64,000 nt of DNA, taken from positions 7,457 through 71,456 of the forward strand of contig JAZQLC010000006.1 of assembly GCA_045542485.1 (NCBI GenBank), read 5' to 3'. The position numbers and the translations under genes are program-made. Of this stretch, positions 43,431 to 53,389 are shown one piece after another. The notes under the pieces were generated by a model. The model ran no database searches, was not told the DNA's origin, and saw nothing but the letters and a program-made list of their open reading frames with translations. The stretch's first letter is position 1. Each line of letters begins with the position of its first letter. The stretch is from SIG575 sp045542485. GTDB taxonomy: Bacteria > Bacillota > Clostridia > Oscillospirales > Acutalibacteraceae.

Positions 43431-45147
43431 ATCTTTTCTTTTTTATTTTCTGCTTATCTTTTGGTTTTCTGAAAGACTTATCCTTTTTGTTGTCTTTTTT
43501 ATATCTTGGTTTGTCTTTTTCTTTACCAACAATCTTGTGATGTTTTTCAGGCTTTACGCTTGTTTTCTTTTCTTTGTAAACACCGGTCTGAACAATATGA
43601 CTGTTGATTTTACAACCAATCATTTTTAAGATAATTTCATCAGCCTTATCCTTGGGAATTCCTACAATAGTATGGTCATCATAAATCTCAATTTTGCCGA
43701 TTTCTTTACCTGAAATTCCGGTTCTGTCCGCAATCGCACACATAATGTGGTTAGGTGCAACGCGTCTGTTTCTACCGATTGAAATTATGATTTTGCAGAA
43801 GTCCTTGTCGTCTCCCCTGTTCTTTCTGCCGAATGATTCAAGTGAAGAAATCTGCTCCATTTTTTCACCCATAATAATTTGCAGAAGTTTCGCTGAAAGG
43901 TCATAGAGAGAAATGCCATCACTGAGAAGGTCATTGAGAAGTCTGTTATATCTGTCATCGACATTTATGTCAAGCTGTTCTTTAAGAGAAGCAAGTTCCC
44001 TCTCGGCAAGTTTGTTTCTCAAATCATCGGTGCTCGGCAAATCAAGTTGTTCAATTTCAGACTTTGTACTACGGGCAATATCTCTGATTGTCATAATCTG
44101 TCGTCTGCCGCTGCAGATTGTGACTGCACTTCCGTCTTTACCTGCTCTGCCTGTTCTGCCTATGCGGTGAACATAATATTCTCTGTTCTGAGGAATATCG
44201 TAGTTGAAAACAAAATCTATATCGCTCACATCAATACCACGCGCTGCCACATCCGTTGCAATAAGAATGTTGCTGAGACCCGACTTGAATGAATCCATAA
44301 CCCGTGTACGGGATGACTGCTGCATATCACCGTGGAGCGACTCGGAATCAAATCCGTTTTCTTTCAGATATTTACCCAAATCCTCAACCATTACCTTTGT
44401 ATTGCAGAAAATCATCGCTCTCTTAGGTGCAAAATATCGCAGAAGCATATTCAGTGCATCCATCTTTTTGCCCATAGGAACTTCGATGAAACTCTGTTTT
44501 ATATGCTCAACCGTCATACTCTGTGACTGAATTTCAATCATAAGAGGATTTCTCTGGAATTTCTCAGTGATTTCAAGAATTTCCTTTGGCATTGTCGCAG
44601 AGAAAAGTACAGTCTGTCTGTCATCAGGAGTATGAGAGAGGATTTCTTCAATGTCCTCTCTGAAGCCCATACTGAGCATTTCGTCAGCCTCGTCAAGAAC
44701 GACCATTTTTATGTCACTGAGCTTCAGCGTTCTTCTTCTCATATGGTCCATAATGCGTCCCGGTGTACCGATGACAATGTTTGCCTTTTTGATTTTAAGA
44801 ATCTGCCTGTCCATCGGTGCTCCGCCGTAAACATCACAGACTTTGACCTTGTGCATAAAGCGTGAAAGTTTCTTGATTTCCCCTGCGCCCTGCATCGCAA
44901 GTTCACGGGTGGGACAAAGAATGATAATCTGCACTTTATCAAGGTCAGGGTCAAGTGTTTCAAGAGCAGGAATGGCAAAAGCCACTGTCTTTCCCGTACC
45001 TGTCTGGGAACGACCGATTACATCTGCACCTGTTCTGATGAGAGGTATTGCTTTTGACTGAATTTCGGTCATTTCCTTGAATCCCATATCTTCAACGGCT
45101 CTTTGAAGTTCCGCCGACAGATAGAGATTTTCAAAAGATTTTTCCAT
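43429..45147 (-). CDS. DEAD-box RNA helicase with DbpA-type C-terminal domain
   Basis: 572 residues. Q-motif region, Walker A GRSQTGTGKT (45-54), VLDEADEMLSMGF (DEAD), LFSATMPK (SAT) and HRIGRTGRAGKDG (motif VI). A DbpA RNA-binding domain lies at about residues 450-525 (KIIISIGRNRRVAPNHIM, then DHTIVGIPKDKA), followed by a very lysine-rich tail. DbpA/YxiN-type domains target helix 92 of 23S rRNA, so a role in large-subunit assembly or cold RNA metabolism is likely. It follows the purine operon terminator; no clear own promoter was found. Confidence 0.92.
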   Translation of the reverse strand: MEKSFENLYLSAELQRAVEDMGFKEMTEIQSKAIPLIRTGADVIGRSQTGTGKTVAFAIPALETLDPDLDKVQIIILCPTRELAMQGAGEIKKLSRFMHKVKVCDVYGGAPMDRQILKIKKANIVIGTPGRIMDHMRRRTLKLSDIKMVVLDEADEMLSMGFREDIEEILSHTPDDRQTVLFSATMPKEILEITEKFQRNPLMIEIQSQSMTVEHIKQSFIEVPMGKKMDALNMLLRYFAPKRAMIFCNTKVMVEDLGKYLKENGFDSESLHGDMQQSSRTRVMDSFKSGLSNILIATDVAARGIDVSDIDFVFNYDIPQNREYYVHRIGRTGRAGKDGSAVTICSGRRQIMTIRDIARSTKSEIEQLDLPSTDDLRNKLAERELASLKEQLDINVDDRYNRLLNDLLSDGISLYDLSAKLLQIIMGEKMEQISSLESFGRKNRGDDKDFCKIIISIGRNRRVAPNHIMCAIADRTGISGKEIGKIEIYDDHTIVGIPKDKADEIILKMIGCKINSHIVQTGVYKEKKTSVKPEKHHKIVGKEKDKPRYKKDNKKDKSFRKPKDKQKIKKKR

Positions 45148-45163
45148 TTATTTTTTCCTTCCG

Positions 45164-45193
45164 AAAAACAGCGGAGATGTTTAAATCTCCGCT
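45164..45193 (-). terminator. Terminator of the purine operon
   Basis: Nine-base stem AGCGGAGAT/ATCTCCGCT (45170-45178 with 45185-45193) and TTTTT on the minus strand side. It lies right after purL and before the helicase start. Confidence 0.88.
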
Positions 45194-45205
45194 GAATTTT
45201 TATAA

Positions 45206-48200
45206 TTATTTAAAGTATTTTACTGCTGATTCAAACATCTGCATATCGAATACGCCGTCTACATTCTTGTAGAGACCGTAGCCTTTACGCTCTGAGTGAC
45301 CCATCTTACCAAATACTCTGCCGTCAGGTGAAGTAATACCTTCAATTGCGAAAGCTGAATTGTTGGGATTGAAACGGATGTCATCAGTAGGTGTACCGTC
45401 AAGGTCAACATACTGTGTTGCAATCTGTCCGTTTTCAGCAAGTTTTTTAATAAGCTCGTCACTTGCAAGGAAACGACCTTCGCCGTGTGAAATCGGCACT
45501 GTATAAACATCACCAACATTTGTAGCTGCAAGCCAGGGTGACTTATTAGAAGCAATTCTTGTTCTTACAAGTCTTGACTGATGGCGACCGATTGTGTTGA
45601 ATGTAAGTGTGGGACAGTTTTCATCTGTATCAATAATCTTACCGTAAGGAACAAGACCAAGCTTGATAAGTGCCTGGAAGCCGTTACAGATACCGCACAT
45701 AAGACCGTCACGGTTTTCAAGAAGATCTGTTACGCCCTCTTTAACTGCTGCGTTACGGAAGAAGGCTGTGATGAATTTACCTGAACCGTCGGGCTCGTCA
45801 CCACCTGAGAAGCCACCGGGAACAAATACCATCTGTGCAGTTTCGAGTGAAGCAGCAAATTTCTCAACGCTTCTTGTGATACCTTCTGATGTAAGGTTGT
45901 TAAGAACGATGATCTCTGCTTCTGCACCTGCGTATTCCATAGCTTTTGCTGAATCATATTCACAGTTTGTGCCGGGGAATACGGGAATAAGCACTTTGGG
46001 TTTTGCACACTTGATTGCGGGTGCTTTTCTTTCAGTTGCATCAAATGAGAAAGCAGGAATTTCCTTGCCCTCTGTCTGAATGTTGCATGAATAGATAGGC
46101 TCAAGCTTATCTTCATAAACCTTAAGCAGACCCTTAAGACATACTGTGTCATCGCCTTTGACAATAGCTTTTTCTTCAGTAGTTTTACCGAGAAGGATTC
46201 CTTCAACTGAATCATCAGCCATTTCAAGAACAAATGCGCCGTAGTTATAACCGAAGATTTCATCTGCTGAAACGCTATCTTCAAATCTGAAACCGATATC
46301 GTTACCGAAGCACATCTTCATAACTGCTTCTGCTACACCGCCGAGTGTGGGTGTGTATGCTGCAACTGCTTTTCCGCTTGAGAGAAGAGCATTTACTTTT
46401 GCAAATACATCTTTAAGTGATGCAGTAACAGGAAGACCGTTTTCATCGTATTCAGGCTTAACAAGGCATACATTGTGTCCTGCTGCCTTGAATTCGGGAG
46501 ATACGATGCTGTCAACCTTTTCAGTTGTAACAGCGAACGAAACAAGTGTGGGAGGAACATCAATATCTTCGAATGAACCGCTCATTGAGTCTTTACCGCC
46601 GATTGATGCAATTTCAAGCTCAAGCTGTGCTTTGAATGCACCGAGAAGTGCTGAAAGAGGTTTACCCCAACGCTGAGGAGATTTGAGAGGCTTCTCGAAA
46701 TATTCCTGGAAGGTAAGATAAACATCTTCAAATTTTGCACCTGTTGCAATAAGCTTTGAAACTGATTCGATTACTGCAAGATATGCTGAATGATAGGGGC
46801 TCTTTTCAGCGATAAAGGGATTGTAACCCCATGACATAAGTGAGCAGGAAGTTGTCTTTGCTTTCTCTGTTGAGATTTTGTGTACCATAGCCTGGATAGG
46901 TGTCTGCTGATGCTTACCACCGAAAGGCATAAGAACTGTACCTGCACCGATTGTTGAGTCAAAACGCTCTGAAAGGCCTCTCTTTGAGCAGACATTAAGG
47001 TCATCTGCGAGAGAGAGCATATTCTTTTCGAAAGAGCCCTCAACTGATTTTTTATAACATTCAGGTTTAACGGGAGCGATGTCGATATGTTTTTCAGCAC
47101 CGTTTGAGTTAAGGAATTCTCTTGAAATATCAACGATTTTCTTACCATTCCAGTGCATTACAAGACGAGGCTCTGCCTTTACAACTGCAACGGGAGTTGC
47201 TTCAAGGTTTTCAAGAGCAGCGAGTTCAAGGAATCTCTGAACATCCTTTTCTTCAACTACAACTGCCATTCTTTCCTGGCTTTCACTGATTGCAAGTTCT
47301 GTGCCGTCAAGACCGTCATATTTCTTGGGAACTTTGTTAAGGTCGATTTCAAGGCCGTCTGCAAGTTCACCGATAGCAACAGAAACGCCACCTGCACCGA
47401 AGTCGTTACAACGCTTGATGAGGTATGATGCCTCTGCGTTTCTGAAGAGTCTCTGAAGTTTTCTTTCTTCGGGAGCGTTACCCTTCTGAACTTCTGCACC
47501 ACAGCTTTCAAGTGATTCAAGTGTATGTGATTTTGAAGAGCCTGTTGCACCGCCGCAACCGTCACGACCTGTTCTGCCACCGAGAAGAATAACTACATCG
47601 CCGTCTTCAGGACGCTCTCTGCGTACATTCTTAGCGGGTGCTGCAGCAACAACTGCACCGATTTCCATTCTCTTTGCAACATAGCCGTCGTGATAGAGCT
47701 CGTCAACCTGACCTGTTGCAAGACCAATCTGGTTACCGTATGAAGAATAACCTGCAGCAGCAGTTCTGACAATCTTTCTCTGAGGAAGCTTACCCTTCAT
47801 TGTTTCTGCAACACTCTTGAGAGGATTACCTGCGCCTGTAACACGCATAGCGCCGTAAACATATGAACGGCCTGAAAGCGGGTCACGGATTGCACCACCA
47901 ATACAAGTTGCAGCGCCACCGAAGGGCTCGATTTCTGTGGGATGGTTATGTGTTTCGTTCTTGAAAAGAAGAAGCCATTCTTCGTCTTTTCCGTCAACAT
48001 CTACTGTGATTTTAACTGTACAAGCATTGATTTCTTCTGATTCATCAAGCTTTTCAAGTTTGCCGTTCTTCTTGAGAACTCTTGTTGCAAGAGTTGCAAC
48101 ATCCATAAGATTTATAGGCTTTGTTCTGCCCAGCTCTTCACGCTTTGCGATATATTCTTTCCAAGCGTTTTCAATGAGCTCATCCTCGAATTTAACACTG

Positions 48201-48895
48201 TCAATTGTTGTGAGGAATGTTGTGTGACGGCAGTGGTCAGACCAATATGTATCAATCATTCTGATTTCAGTGATTGTGGGGTTTCTGTTTTCAGATTTGA
48301 AGTAATCCTGACAGAATTTGATGTCGTCATTGTCCATAGCAAGACCATATGACTTAACGAATGAAGCCAGGCCGTCCTTATCAAGGTCAATAAATCCGTC
48401 AAGAGTTTCAACCTCTGTGGGAATATCGTAATCTGTTGCGAGAGTTTCGGGCTTCTCAAGTGAAGCTTCACGGGACTCAACGGGGTTGATTACATATTTT
48501 TTGATTTCTGCAAGTTCAGCGTCAGAAATTTCACCGTAAAGAGCATAGATTTTTGCTGTTCTTACTGTGGGTTTTTCGCCCTGGGAAATAATCTGGATAC
48601 ACTGTGCTGCAGAATCTGCTCTCTGGTCAAATTGACCGGGAAGATATTCTGTTGCAAAAACAATTGCATCAGCATCTGAAAAATCATCACTGATATTGTC
48701 GAGCTGAGGCTCTGCAAAAACTGTCATTTTGCTCTTTTCAAACAGTTCTTCATCAATATTTTCAACATCATATCTGTTGAAAATTCTGAGTTTTTCAAGA
48801 CCTTTGATAGAAAGAAGAGAACGAAGTTCGTGTCTGAGCTCGTTAGCTTCATTTTCAAGACCGGGCTTTTTTTCTACAAAAATTCTGTATACCAT
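45206..48895 (-). CDS. purL: Phosphoribosylformylglycinamidine synthase, single-chain (PurL with fused glutaminase)
   Basis: 1229 residues carrying both the synthetase and glutaminase of FGAM synthase. The N-terminal PurS-like part and AIRS-like halves include ETHNHPTEIEPFGGAATCIG and GGKDSMSGSFED. The C-terminal class I glutaminase (from about residue 970) has VFPGTNCEYDSA, the nucleophile GICNGFQALIKLG and the SHGEGRF histidine/glutamate. It converts FGAR to FGAM using glutamine. Last gene of the operon, three bases after purD. Confidence 0.96.
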   Translation of the reverse strand: MVYRIFVEKKPGLENEANELRHELRSLLSIKGLEKLRIFNRYDVENIDEELFEKSKMTVFAEPQLDNISDDFSDADAIVFATEYLPGQFDQRADSAAQCIQIISQGEKPTVRTAKIYALYGEISDAELAEIKKYVINPVESREASLEKPETLATDYDIPTEVETLDGFIDLDKDGLASFVKSYGLAMDNDDIKFCQDYFKSENRNPTITEIRMIDTYWSDHCRHTTFLTTIDSVKFEDELIENAWKEYIAKREELGRTKPINLMDVATLATRVLKKNGKLEKLDESEEINACTVKITVDVDGKDEEWLLLFKNETHNHPTEIEPFGGAATCIGGAIRDPLSGRSYVYGAMRVTGAGNPLKSVAETMKGKLPQRKIVRTAAAGYSSYGNQIGLATGQVDELYHDGYVAKRMEIGAVVAAAPAKNVRRERPEDGDVVILLGGRTGRDGCGGATGSSKSHTLESLESCGAEVQKGNAPEERKLQRLFRNAEASYLIKRCNDFGAGGVSVAIGELADGLEIDLNKVPKKYDGLDGTELAISESQERMAVVVEEKDVQRFLELAALENLEATPVAVVKAEPRLVMHWNGKKIVDISREFLNSNGAEKHIDIAPVKPECYKKSVEGSFEKNMLSLADDLNVCSKRGLSERFDSTIGAGTVLMPFGGKHQQTPIQAMVHKISTEKAKTTSCSLMSWGYNPFIAEKSPYHSAYLAVIESVSKLIATGAKFEDVYLTFQEYFEKPLKSPQRWGKPLSALLGAFKAQLELEIASIGGKDSMSGSFEDIDVPPTLVSFAVTTEKVDSIVSPEFKAAGHNVCLVKPEYDENGLPVTASLKDVFAKVNALLSSGKAVAAYTPTLGGVAEAVMKMCFGNDIGFRFEDSVSADEIFGYNYGAFVLEMADDSVEGILLGKTTEEKAIVKGDDTVCLKGLLKVYEDKLEPIYSCNIQTEGKEIPAFSFDATERKAPAIKCAKPKVLIPVFPGTNCEYDSAKAMEYAGAEAEIIVLNNLTSEGITRSVEKFAASLETAQMVFVPGGFSGGDEPDGSGKFITAFFRNAAVKEGVTDLLENRDGLMCGICNGFQALIKLGLVPYGKIIDTDENCPTLTFNTIGRHQSRLVRTRIASNKSPWLAATNVGDVYTVPISHGEGRFLASDELIKKLAENGQIATQYVDLDGTPTDDIRFNPNNSAFAIEGITSPDGRVFGKMGHSERKGYGLYKNVDGVFDMQMFESAVKYFK

Positions 48896-48898
48896 TTC

Positions 48899-50170
48899 TT
48901 ATTCCTCCGTTTTCAAGAGTGCTCTTTTACCGATGTCTTTTCTGTAAAAAGCGTTTTCAAAGCTGACTTTCTCTACGCATTTATATGCTTTTTCAACTGC
49001 ACCTTTAAGTGTTTCGTCAGTTGAAACAACACCGAGAACTCGACCGCCGCCTGTCAGAAGTTTTCCGTCATCCGAAAGCTTCGCACCTGCGATATAGAGT
49101 TCATAATTTCCATCTTTCTCAGCCTTGATTTCGAAACCTGTCTGATATTTTTTAGGATAACCCTCCGATGCCATAACAACACAACAAGCGTTTTTGTCAG
49201 AGAATTTAACCTCTGTTTCACTGAGTGTGCCGTCTGCACAAGCAACCATAATATCAAGAAGGTCGCTTTCAAGAAGAGGAAGAACAACCTGTGTTTCGGG
49301 GTCACCGAAACGACAGTTATATTCAATAACCTTCGGACCCTTGGGCGTAATCATAAGACCGAAATAGAGACAGCCTTTGAATTCCCTGCCCTCTTCTTTC
49401 ATAGCCTTGATTGTGGGAAGGAAGATTTTTTCCATACATTCCTTTGCCACAGCTTCTGTATAATAGGGATTGGGAGCAATTGTACCCATCCCGCCTGTGT
49501 TGAGACCTTCGTCACCGTCAAGTGCGCGTTTGTGGTCCATTGAAGAAATCATAGGAACAACTGTGTTACCGTCTGTGAATGAAAGAACGGAAACCTCAGG
49601 ACCTGTAAGGAATTCTTCAATAACGATATTGTTACCGCTTTCGCCGAAAACCTTATCCTCCATAATTTCTTTTACTGCATCCACAGCTTCTTCACGGGTC
49701 ATAGCGATTATAACGCCCTTACCGAGAGCAAGACCGTCAGCCTTGATAACTGTGGGAATAGGACAGGTTTCAATGTATCTGAGTGCATCCTCTGCGTCAG
49801 AAAAAACTTCATATTCTGCAGTGGGGATGCCGTATTTTTTCATAAGATTTTTTGAGAAAACTTTACTGCCTTCGATGATTGCTGCGTTCTTTTTAGGACC
49901 GAAGCATTTGATTCCTGCCTCATTAAGAGCATCAACTGCGCCTAAAACGAGGGGATCATCAGGAGCCACAACTGCAAAATCAATACCGTTCTGCACTGCA
50001 AACTCAACCTGCTTTTCGATATCCTTTGCACCGATGTTTACACACTCAGCATCTTCAGCAATACCGCCGTTGCCGGGAAGTGCATAGATTTTTTCAACAT
50101 TTGCATTTTCTTTCAGCTTTTTAATAATGGCGTGTTCGCGTCCGCCACCACCTACAACCAAAAGTTTCAT
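48899..50170 (-). CDS. purD: Phosphoribosylamine-glycine ligase
   Basis: 423 residues, ATP-grasp enzyme making GAR from PRA, glycine and ATP. MKLLVVGGGGREHAII at the N-terminus, KADGLALGKGVIIA, and RFGDPETQVVLPLL. Start is ATG 50168-50170 after AAGGGAGG; a longer frame to 50218 would run into the end of glyA and lacks a ribosome binding site. Confidence 0.97.
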   Translation of the reverse strand: MKLLVVGGGGREHAIIKKLKENANVEKIYALPGNGGIAEDAECVNIGAKDIEKQVEFAVQNGIDFAVVAPDDPLVLGAVDALNEAGIKCFGPKKNAAIIEGSKVFSKNLMKKYGIPTAEYEVFSDAEDALRYIETCPIPTVIKADGLALGKGVIIAMTREEAVDAVKEIMEDKVFGESGNNIVIEEFLTGPEVSVLSFTDGNTVVPMISSMDHKRALDGDEGLNTGGMGTIAPNPYYTEAVAKECMEKIFLPTIKAMKEEGREFKGCLYFGLMITPKGPKVIEYNCRFGDPETQVVLPLLESDLLDIMVACADGTLSETEVKFSDKNACCVVMASEGYPKKYQTGFEIKAEKDGNYELYIAGAKLSDDGKLLTGGGRVLGVVSTDETLKGAVEKAYKCVEKVSFENAFYRKDIGKRALLKTEE

Positions 50171-50190
50171 AGGAAATACCTCCCTTTTTG

Positions 50191-51429
50191 TTATTGATAG
50201 ATCGGGAATTTTTCGCAAAGAGCCATTACTTCTTCAGTAATTTTATCTTTTGAGTTTTCAAAATCCGTTGCAACGAGCTTAATCCATTTAGCGATAAGGA
50301 GCATTTCTTCTTCCTTGAAGCCACGGGATGTAACTGCGGGAGTACCGATTCTGATACCGCTTGTTACAAAGGGACTGAGCTTTTCGTTGGGGATTGTATT
50401 TTTATTTACTGTGATATGAACTTCATCAAGACGCTTTTCAAGCTCTTTACCTGTAATATCAAAGGGAGTAAGGTCAACAAGCATAAGATGGTTATCTGTG
50501 CCGTCAGAAACGATTCTGAAGCCTTCTTCCTTCATTGCGTTACAGAGAGTTGTTGCATTTTTAATAACCTGTGCCTGGTATTCCTTGAATTCAGGCTTAA
50601 GTGCCTCACCGAAAGCAACTGCCTTAGCTGCGATGATGTGCATAAGAGGACCACCCTGTGTGCCGGGGAAAACAGCTTTATCAATCTGCTTTGCATACTG
50701 CTCTTTGCAGAGAATAAGACCGCCACGGGGACCACGGAGAGTCTTGTGAGTTGTTGAAGTCACAACATCTGCATAGGGCACGGGACTGGGATGAAGACCT
50801 GCTGCCACAAGACCTGCGATGTGTGCGATGTCAACCATCATATATGCGCCCACTTCGTCACAGATTGCTCTGATTTTTTCAAAGTCAATTGTTCTTGAAT
50901 ATGCACTTGCACCTGAAACAATCATCTTGGGTTTGCATTCAATAGCAATTCTTCTCATTTCCTCATAGTCAATCATCTCAGTGTCATCTGAAACACCATA
51001 AGGAACAACATTAAAGTATTTACCTGAAATGTTTACAGGTGAGCCGTGTGAAAGGTGTCCGCCGTTTGCAAGGTTAAGACCCATAACTGTGTCACCGCAT
51101 TCAAGAAGAGCAAAGAATGCTGCAAGGTTTGCGTTTGCACCACTGTGAGGCTGAACATTTGCGTGTTCTGCTCCGAAGAGCTCTTTAGCTCTTTCTCTTG
51201 CGATATTTTCTACGATATCAACACGCTCACATCCGCCGTAATATCTCTTTGAGGGATATCCTTCTGCATACTTGTTTGTAAGAACAGTACCTGCTGCAAG
51301 AAGTACAGCCTTTGACACAATATTTTCTGAAGCGATAAGCTCAATATTGTGCTGCTGTCTTTTCATTTCAAGGTCACAAGCAGAGAATACCTCGTTATCA
51401 AAATTTGCGAGTTCGTCAAAAAAGTTCAT
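50191..51429 (-). CDS. glyA: Serine hydroxymethyltransferase
   Basis: 412 residues, PLP enzyme converting serine and THF to glycine and methylene-THF. ELIASENIVSKAV, the PLP lysine in VVTSTTHKTLRGPRGG, and DNHLMLVDLTP are visible. Inside the purine operon it supplies glycine for PurD and one-carbon units for PurN and the AICAR transformylase. This matches control by a ZTP riboswitch. Confidence 0.98.
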   Translation of the reverse strand: MNFFDELANFDNEVFSACDLEMKRQQHNIELIASENIVSKAVLLAAGTVLTNKYAEGYPSKRYYGGCERVDIVENIARERAKELFGAEHANVQPHSGANANLAAFFALLECGDTVMGLNLANGGHLSHGSPVNISGKYFNVVPYGVSDDTEMIDYEEMRRIAIECKPKMIVSGASAYSRTIDFEKIRAICDEVGAYMMVDIAHIAGLVAAGLHPSPVPYADVVTSTTHKTLRGPRGGLILCKEQYAKQIDKAVFPGTQGGPLMHIIAAKAVAFGEALKPEFKEYQAQVIKNATTLCNAMKEEGFRIVSDGTDNHLMLVDLTPFDITGKELEKRLDEVHITVNKNTIPNEKLSPFVTSGIRIGTPAVTSRGFKEEEMLLIAKWIKLVATDFENSKDKITEEVMALCEKFPIYQ

Positions 51430-51441
51430 TTCATAATCTCC

Positions 51442-52626
51442 TTAATGGTGGAACAATCTCATTCCTGTAAATGACATTGTCATATTGTATTTATTACAGC
51501 AGTTAATTACAACATCATCTCTGATTGAACCGCCGGGCTGTGCAATATAAGAAACACCGCTTCTCTTCGCTCTTTCGATGTTGTCATCGAAGGGGAAGAA
51601 TGCGTCGGAGCCGAGAGCTACACCGCTGAGTGAAGAAAGATATTCTCTCTTAATCTCTCTTGTAAGTGTTTCGGGTTTTGTTTTGAAATATTTCTGCCAG
51701 TTGCCCTCAGCAAGTACATCTTCATAGTCATCTGAAATGTAAACATCGATTACATTGTCACGGTCAGGTCTGCCGATTGTATCAAGGAAAGGAAGACCGA
51801 GAACCATGGGATGCTGACGAAGATGCCAGTTATCAGCTTTGCTACCTGCAAGGCGTGTGCAGTGGATTCTTGACTGCTGACCTGCACCAACACCGATTGC
51901 CTGTCCGTCTACTGCGTAGCAAACTGAGTTTGACTGTGTGTACTTGAGAGTGATAAGAGCGATGATAAGGTCTCTCTTTGCACTGTCGGGAACATCTTTA
52001 TTTTCTGTTACAAGGTTTGAAAGGAGTTCTTCGTTGATTTTGAACTCATTTCTGCCCTGCTCAAATGTGATACCGTAAACATCCTTGTGTTCTACGGGAG
52101 CGGGAACATAGTCGGGGTCAATTTTAACGATATTGTAGCTGCCTTTTCTCTTGCCTTTGAGAATTTCAAGTGCTTCAGGCTCATAACCGGGAGCGATAAC
52201 ACCGTCAGAAACTTCACGAGCAATAAGCTTTGCTGTTGTTACATCGCAGACATCTGAAAGTGCAATCCAGTCACCGAAAGATGACATTCTGTCTGTACCT
52301 CTTGCTCTTGCGTATGCACAAGCAAGGGGTGAATCGTCAAGGCCTTCAATATCGTCAACGAAACAAGCCTTTTTGAGACTTTCAGGAAGGCGTGTGCCGA
52401 TAGCTGCTGATGTGGGGCTCACGTGTTTGAATGAAGTTGCTGCAACTTCACCGAGAGCCTCTTTGATTTCCTTAACAAGCTGCCAGCTGTTGAAAGCGTC
52501 AAGGAAGTTGATGAAACCGGGTCTGCCGTTAAGAATTTCGATGGGAAGTTCTTTACCGTCAGCCATAAAAATTTTAGCAGGTTTCTGATTGGGGTTACAA
52601 CCGTATTTAAGTTCAAATTCTTTCAT
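51442..52626 (-). CDS. Stand-alone AICAR transformylase (PurH C-terminal-type)
   Basis: 394 residues. It matches only the formyltransferase half of PurH: ELKYGCNPNQKPAK at the start, SFKHVSPTSAAIG with the catalytic Lys-His, SDGVIAPGYEPEAL, GAGQQSRIHCTRLAGSKAD, and SDAFFPFDDNIERA. The N-terminal MGS-like IMP cyclohydrolase domain is absent and the protein begins at a clean ATG with a ribosome binding site. It adds a formyl group from 10-formyl-THF to AICAR. The missing cyclohydrolase step is provided by the PurO-type gene 14 bases upstream. Confidence 0.93.
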   Translation of the reverse strand: MKEFELKYGCNPNQKPAKIFMADGKELPIEILNGRPGFINFLDAFNSWQLVKEIKEALGEVAATSFKHVSPTSAAIGTRLPESLKKACFVDDIEGLDDSPLACAYARARGTDRMSSFGDWIALSDVCDVTTAKLIAREVSDGVIAPGYEPEALEILKGKRKGSYNIVKIDPDYVPAPVEHKDVYGITFEQGRNEFKINEELLSNLVTENKDVPDSAKRDLIIALITLKYTQSNSVCYAVDGQAIGVGAGQQSRIHCTRLAGSKADNWHLRQHPMVLGLPFLDTIGRPDRDNVIDVYISDDYEDVLAEGNWQKYFKTKPETLTREIKREYLSSLSGVALGSDAFFPFDDNIERAKRSGVSYIAQPGGSIRDDVVINCCNKYNMTMSFTGMRLFHH

Positions 52627-52640
52627 ACTTGCCTCCTGAA

Positions 52641-53357
52641 TTACTTGTTTTTATTTACAATTCTTGTTTCAGCTTTTCCTGATTCGATATCAATATATCT
52701 TACGAAAAGTGAAACCTTGTTGTCTTCGTTAAGATTAGTCCAGATAAGGTCTGTAAGCTCGTCGATAGAAACATCGGGAAGCTCAAGAGTTTTAGGCTCA
52801 CCCTCAAATGAAGGAAGAGGATTTCCGTCACAGTTGTATGTGTGGATAAACTTTGCCTTACCTGCAATAGGGTTAGAATATGCATATGTAAATCTTTCGC
52901 AGGATGAATCATCACCTTCTGCACTCTTGAGGATTGACATAGCATAATTCATACCGTCATTTTCAAGACGGATTACACCTGAAATTCTGGGAGTGAAATT
53001 GGGAGCGTCATCTTCAAATTCTCTTGTACGAAGAGCCTGTTCAAATGTCATCTGTTTGTCCATAAGCTCATAGAGTGTGTCAGTCTGGTCGCCGTTGGTA
53101 ACAATTGTCTTGTTTCCGAGAACTCTTACGGGATAATAGATAATAAGATGAGGGTCTGTCATTTTTGACTCATCAAAAGCCTTTGTACGCATAGCCTCGC
53201 CTTCAGCAACGAAAACACGGTTACGGCTGTTTTCGCTTCTGCCCATAATGAAGTACGCTGTTACTGCCTTTTTGCCGTCAGCAGACTTGCCGATAATAAT
53301 ACCTCTGCCGTGATAAGCAAGAGAATTAAGTTCGTTTGCAATTGTTTTGATTTCCAT
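52641..53357 (-). CDS. purO: IMP cyclohydrolase, PurO type
   Basis: 238 residues matching the IMP_cyclohyd family, known as archaeal PurO and also present in clostridia. It shows LAYHGRGIIIGKSADGKKAV, YFIMGRSENSRNRVFV, DPHLIIYYPVRVLG, VTNGDQTDT and PRISGVI. It closes the ring of FAICAR to give IMP, the last step of the pathway, and is unrelated to PurH's N-terminal domain. The start ATG 53355-53357 has AAAGGAAC upstream; a longer reading to 53375 has none. Sits between purN and the stand-alone transformylase. Confidence 0.88.
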   Translation of the reverse strand: MEIKTIANELNSLAYHGRGIIIGKSADGKKAVTAYFIMGRSENSRNRVFVAEGEAMRTKAFDESKMTDPHLIIYYPVRVLGNKTIVTNGDQTDTLYELMDKQMTFEQALRTREFEDDAPNFTPRISGVIRLENDGMNYAMSILKSAEGDDSSCERFTYAYSNPIAGKAKFIHTYNCDGNPLPSFEGEPKTLELPDVSIDELTDLIWTNLNEDNKVSLFVRYIDIESGKAETRIVNKNK

Positions 53358-53389
53358 TTTATCAGTTCCTTTCATACAAGGTTAGGAAT

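Noticed and set aside
49470..50087. 205-codon plus-strand frame opposite purD
   Set aside because: It is the complement of a highly conserved purD sequence, with no ribosome binding site or recognisable domain.
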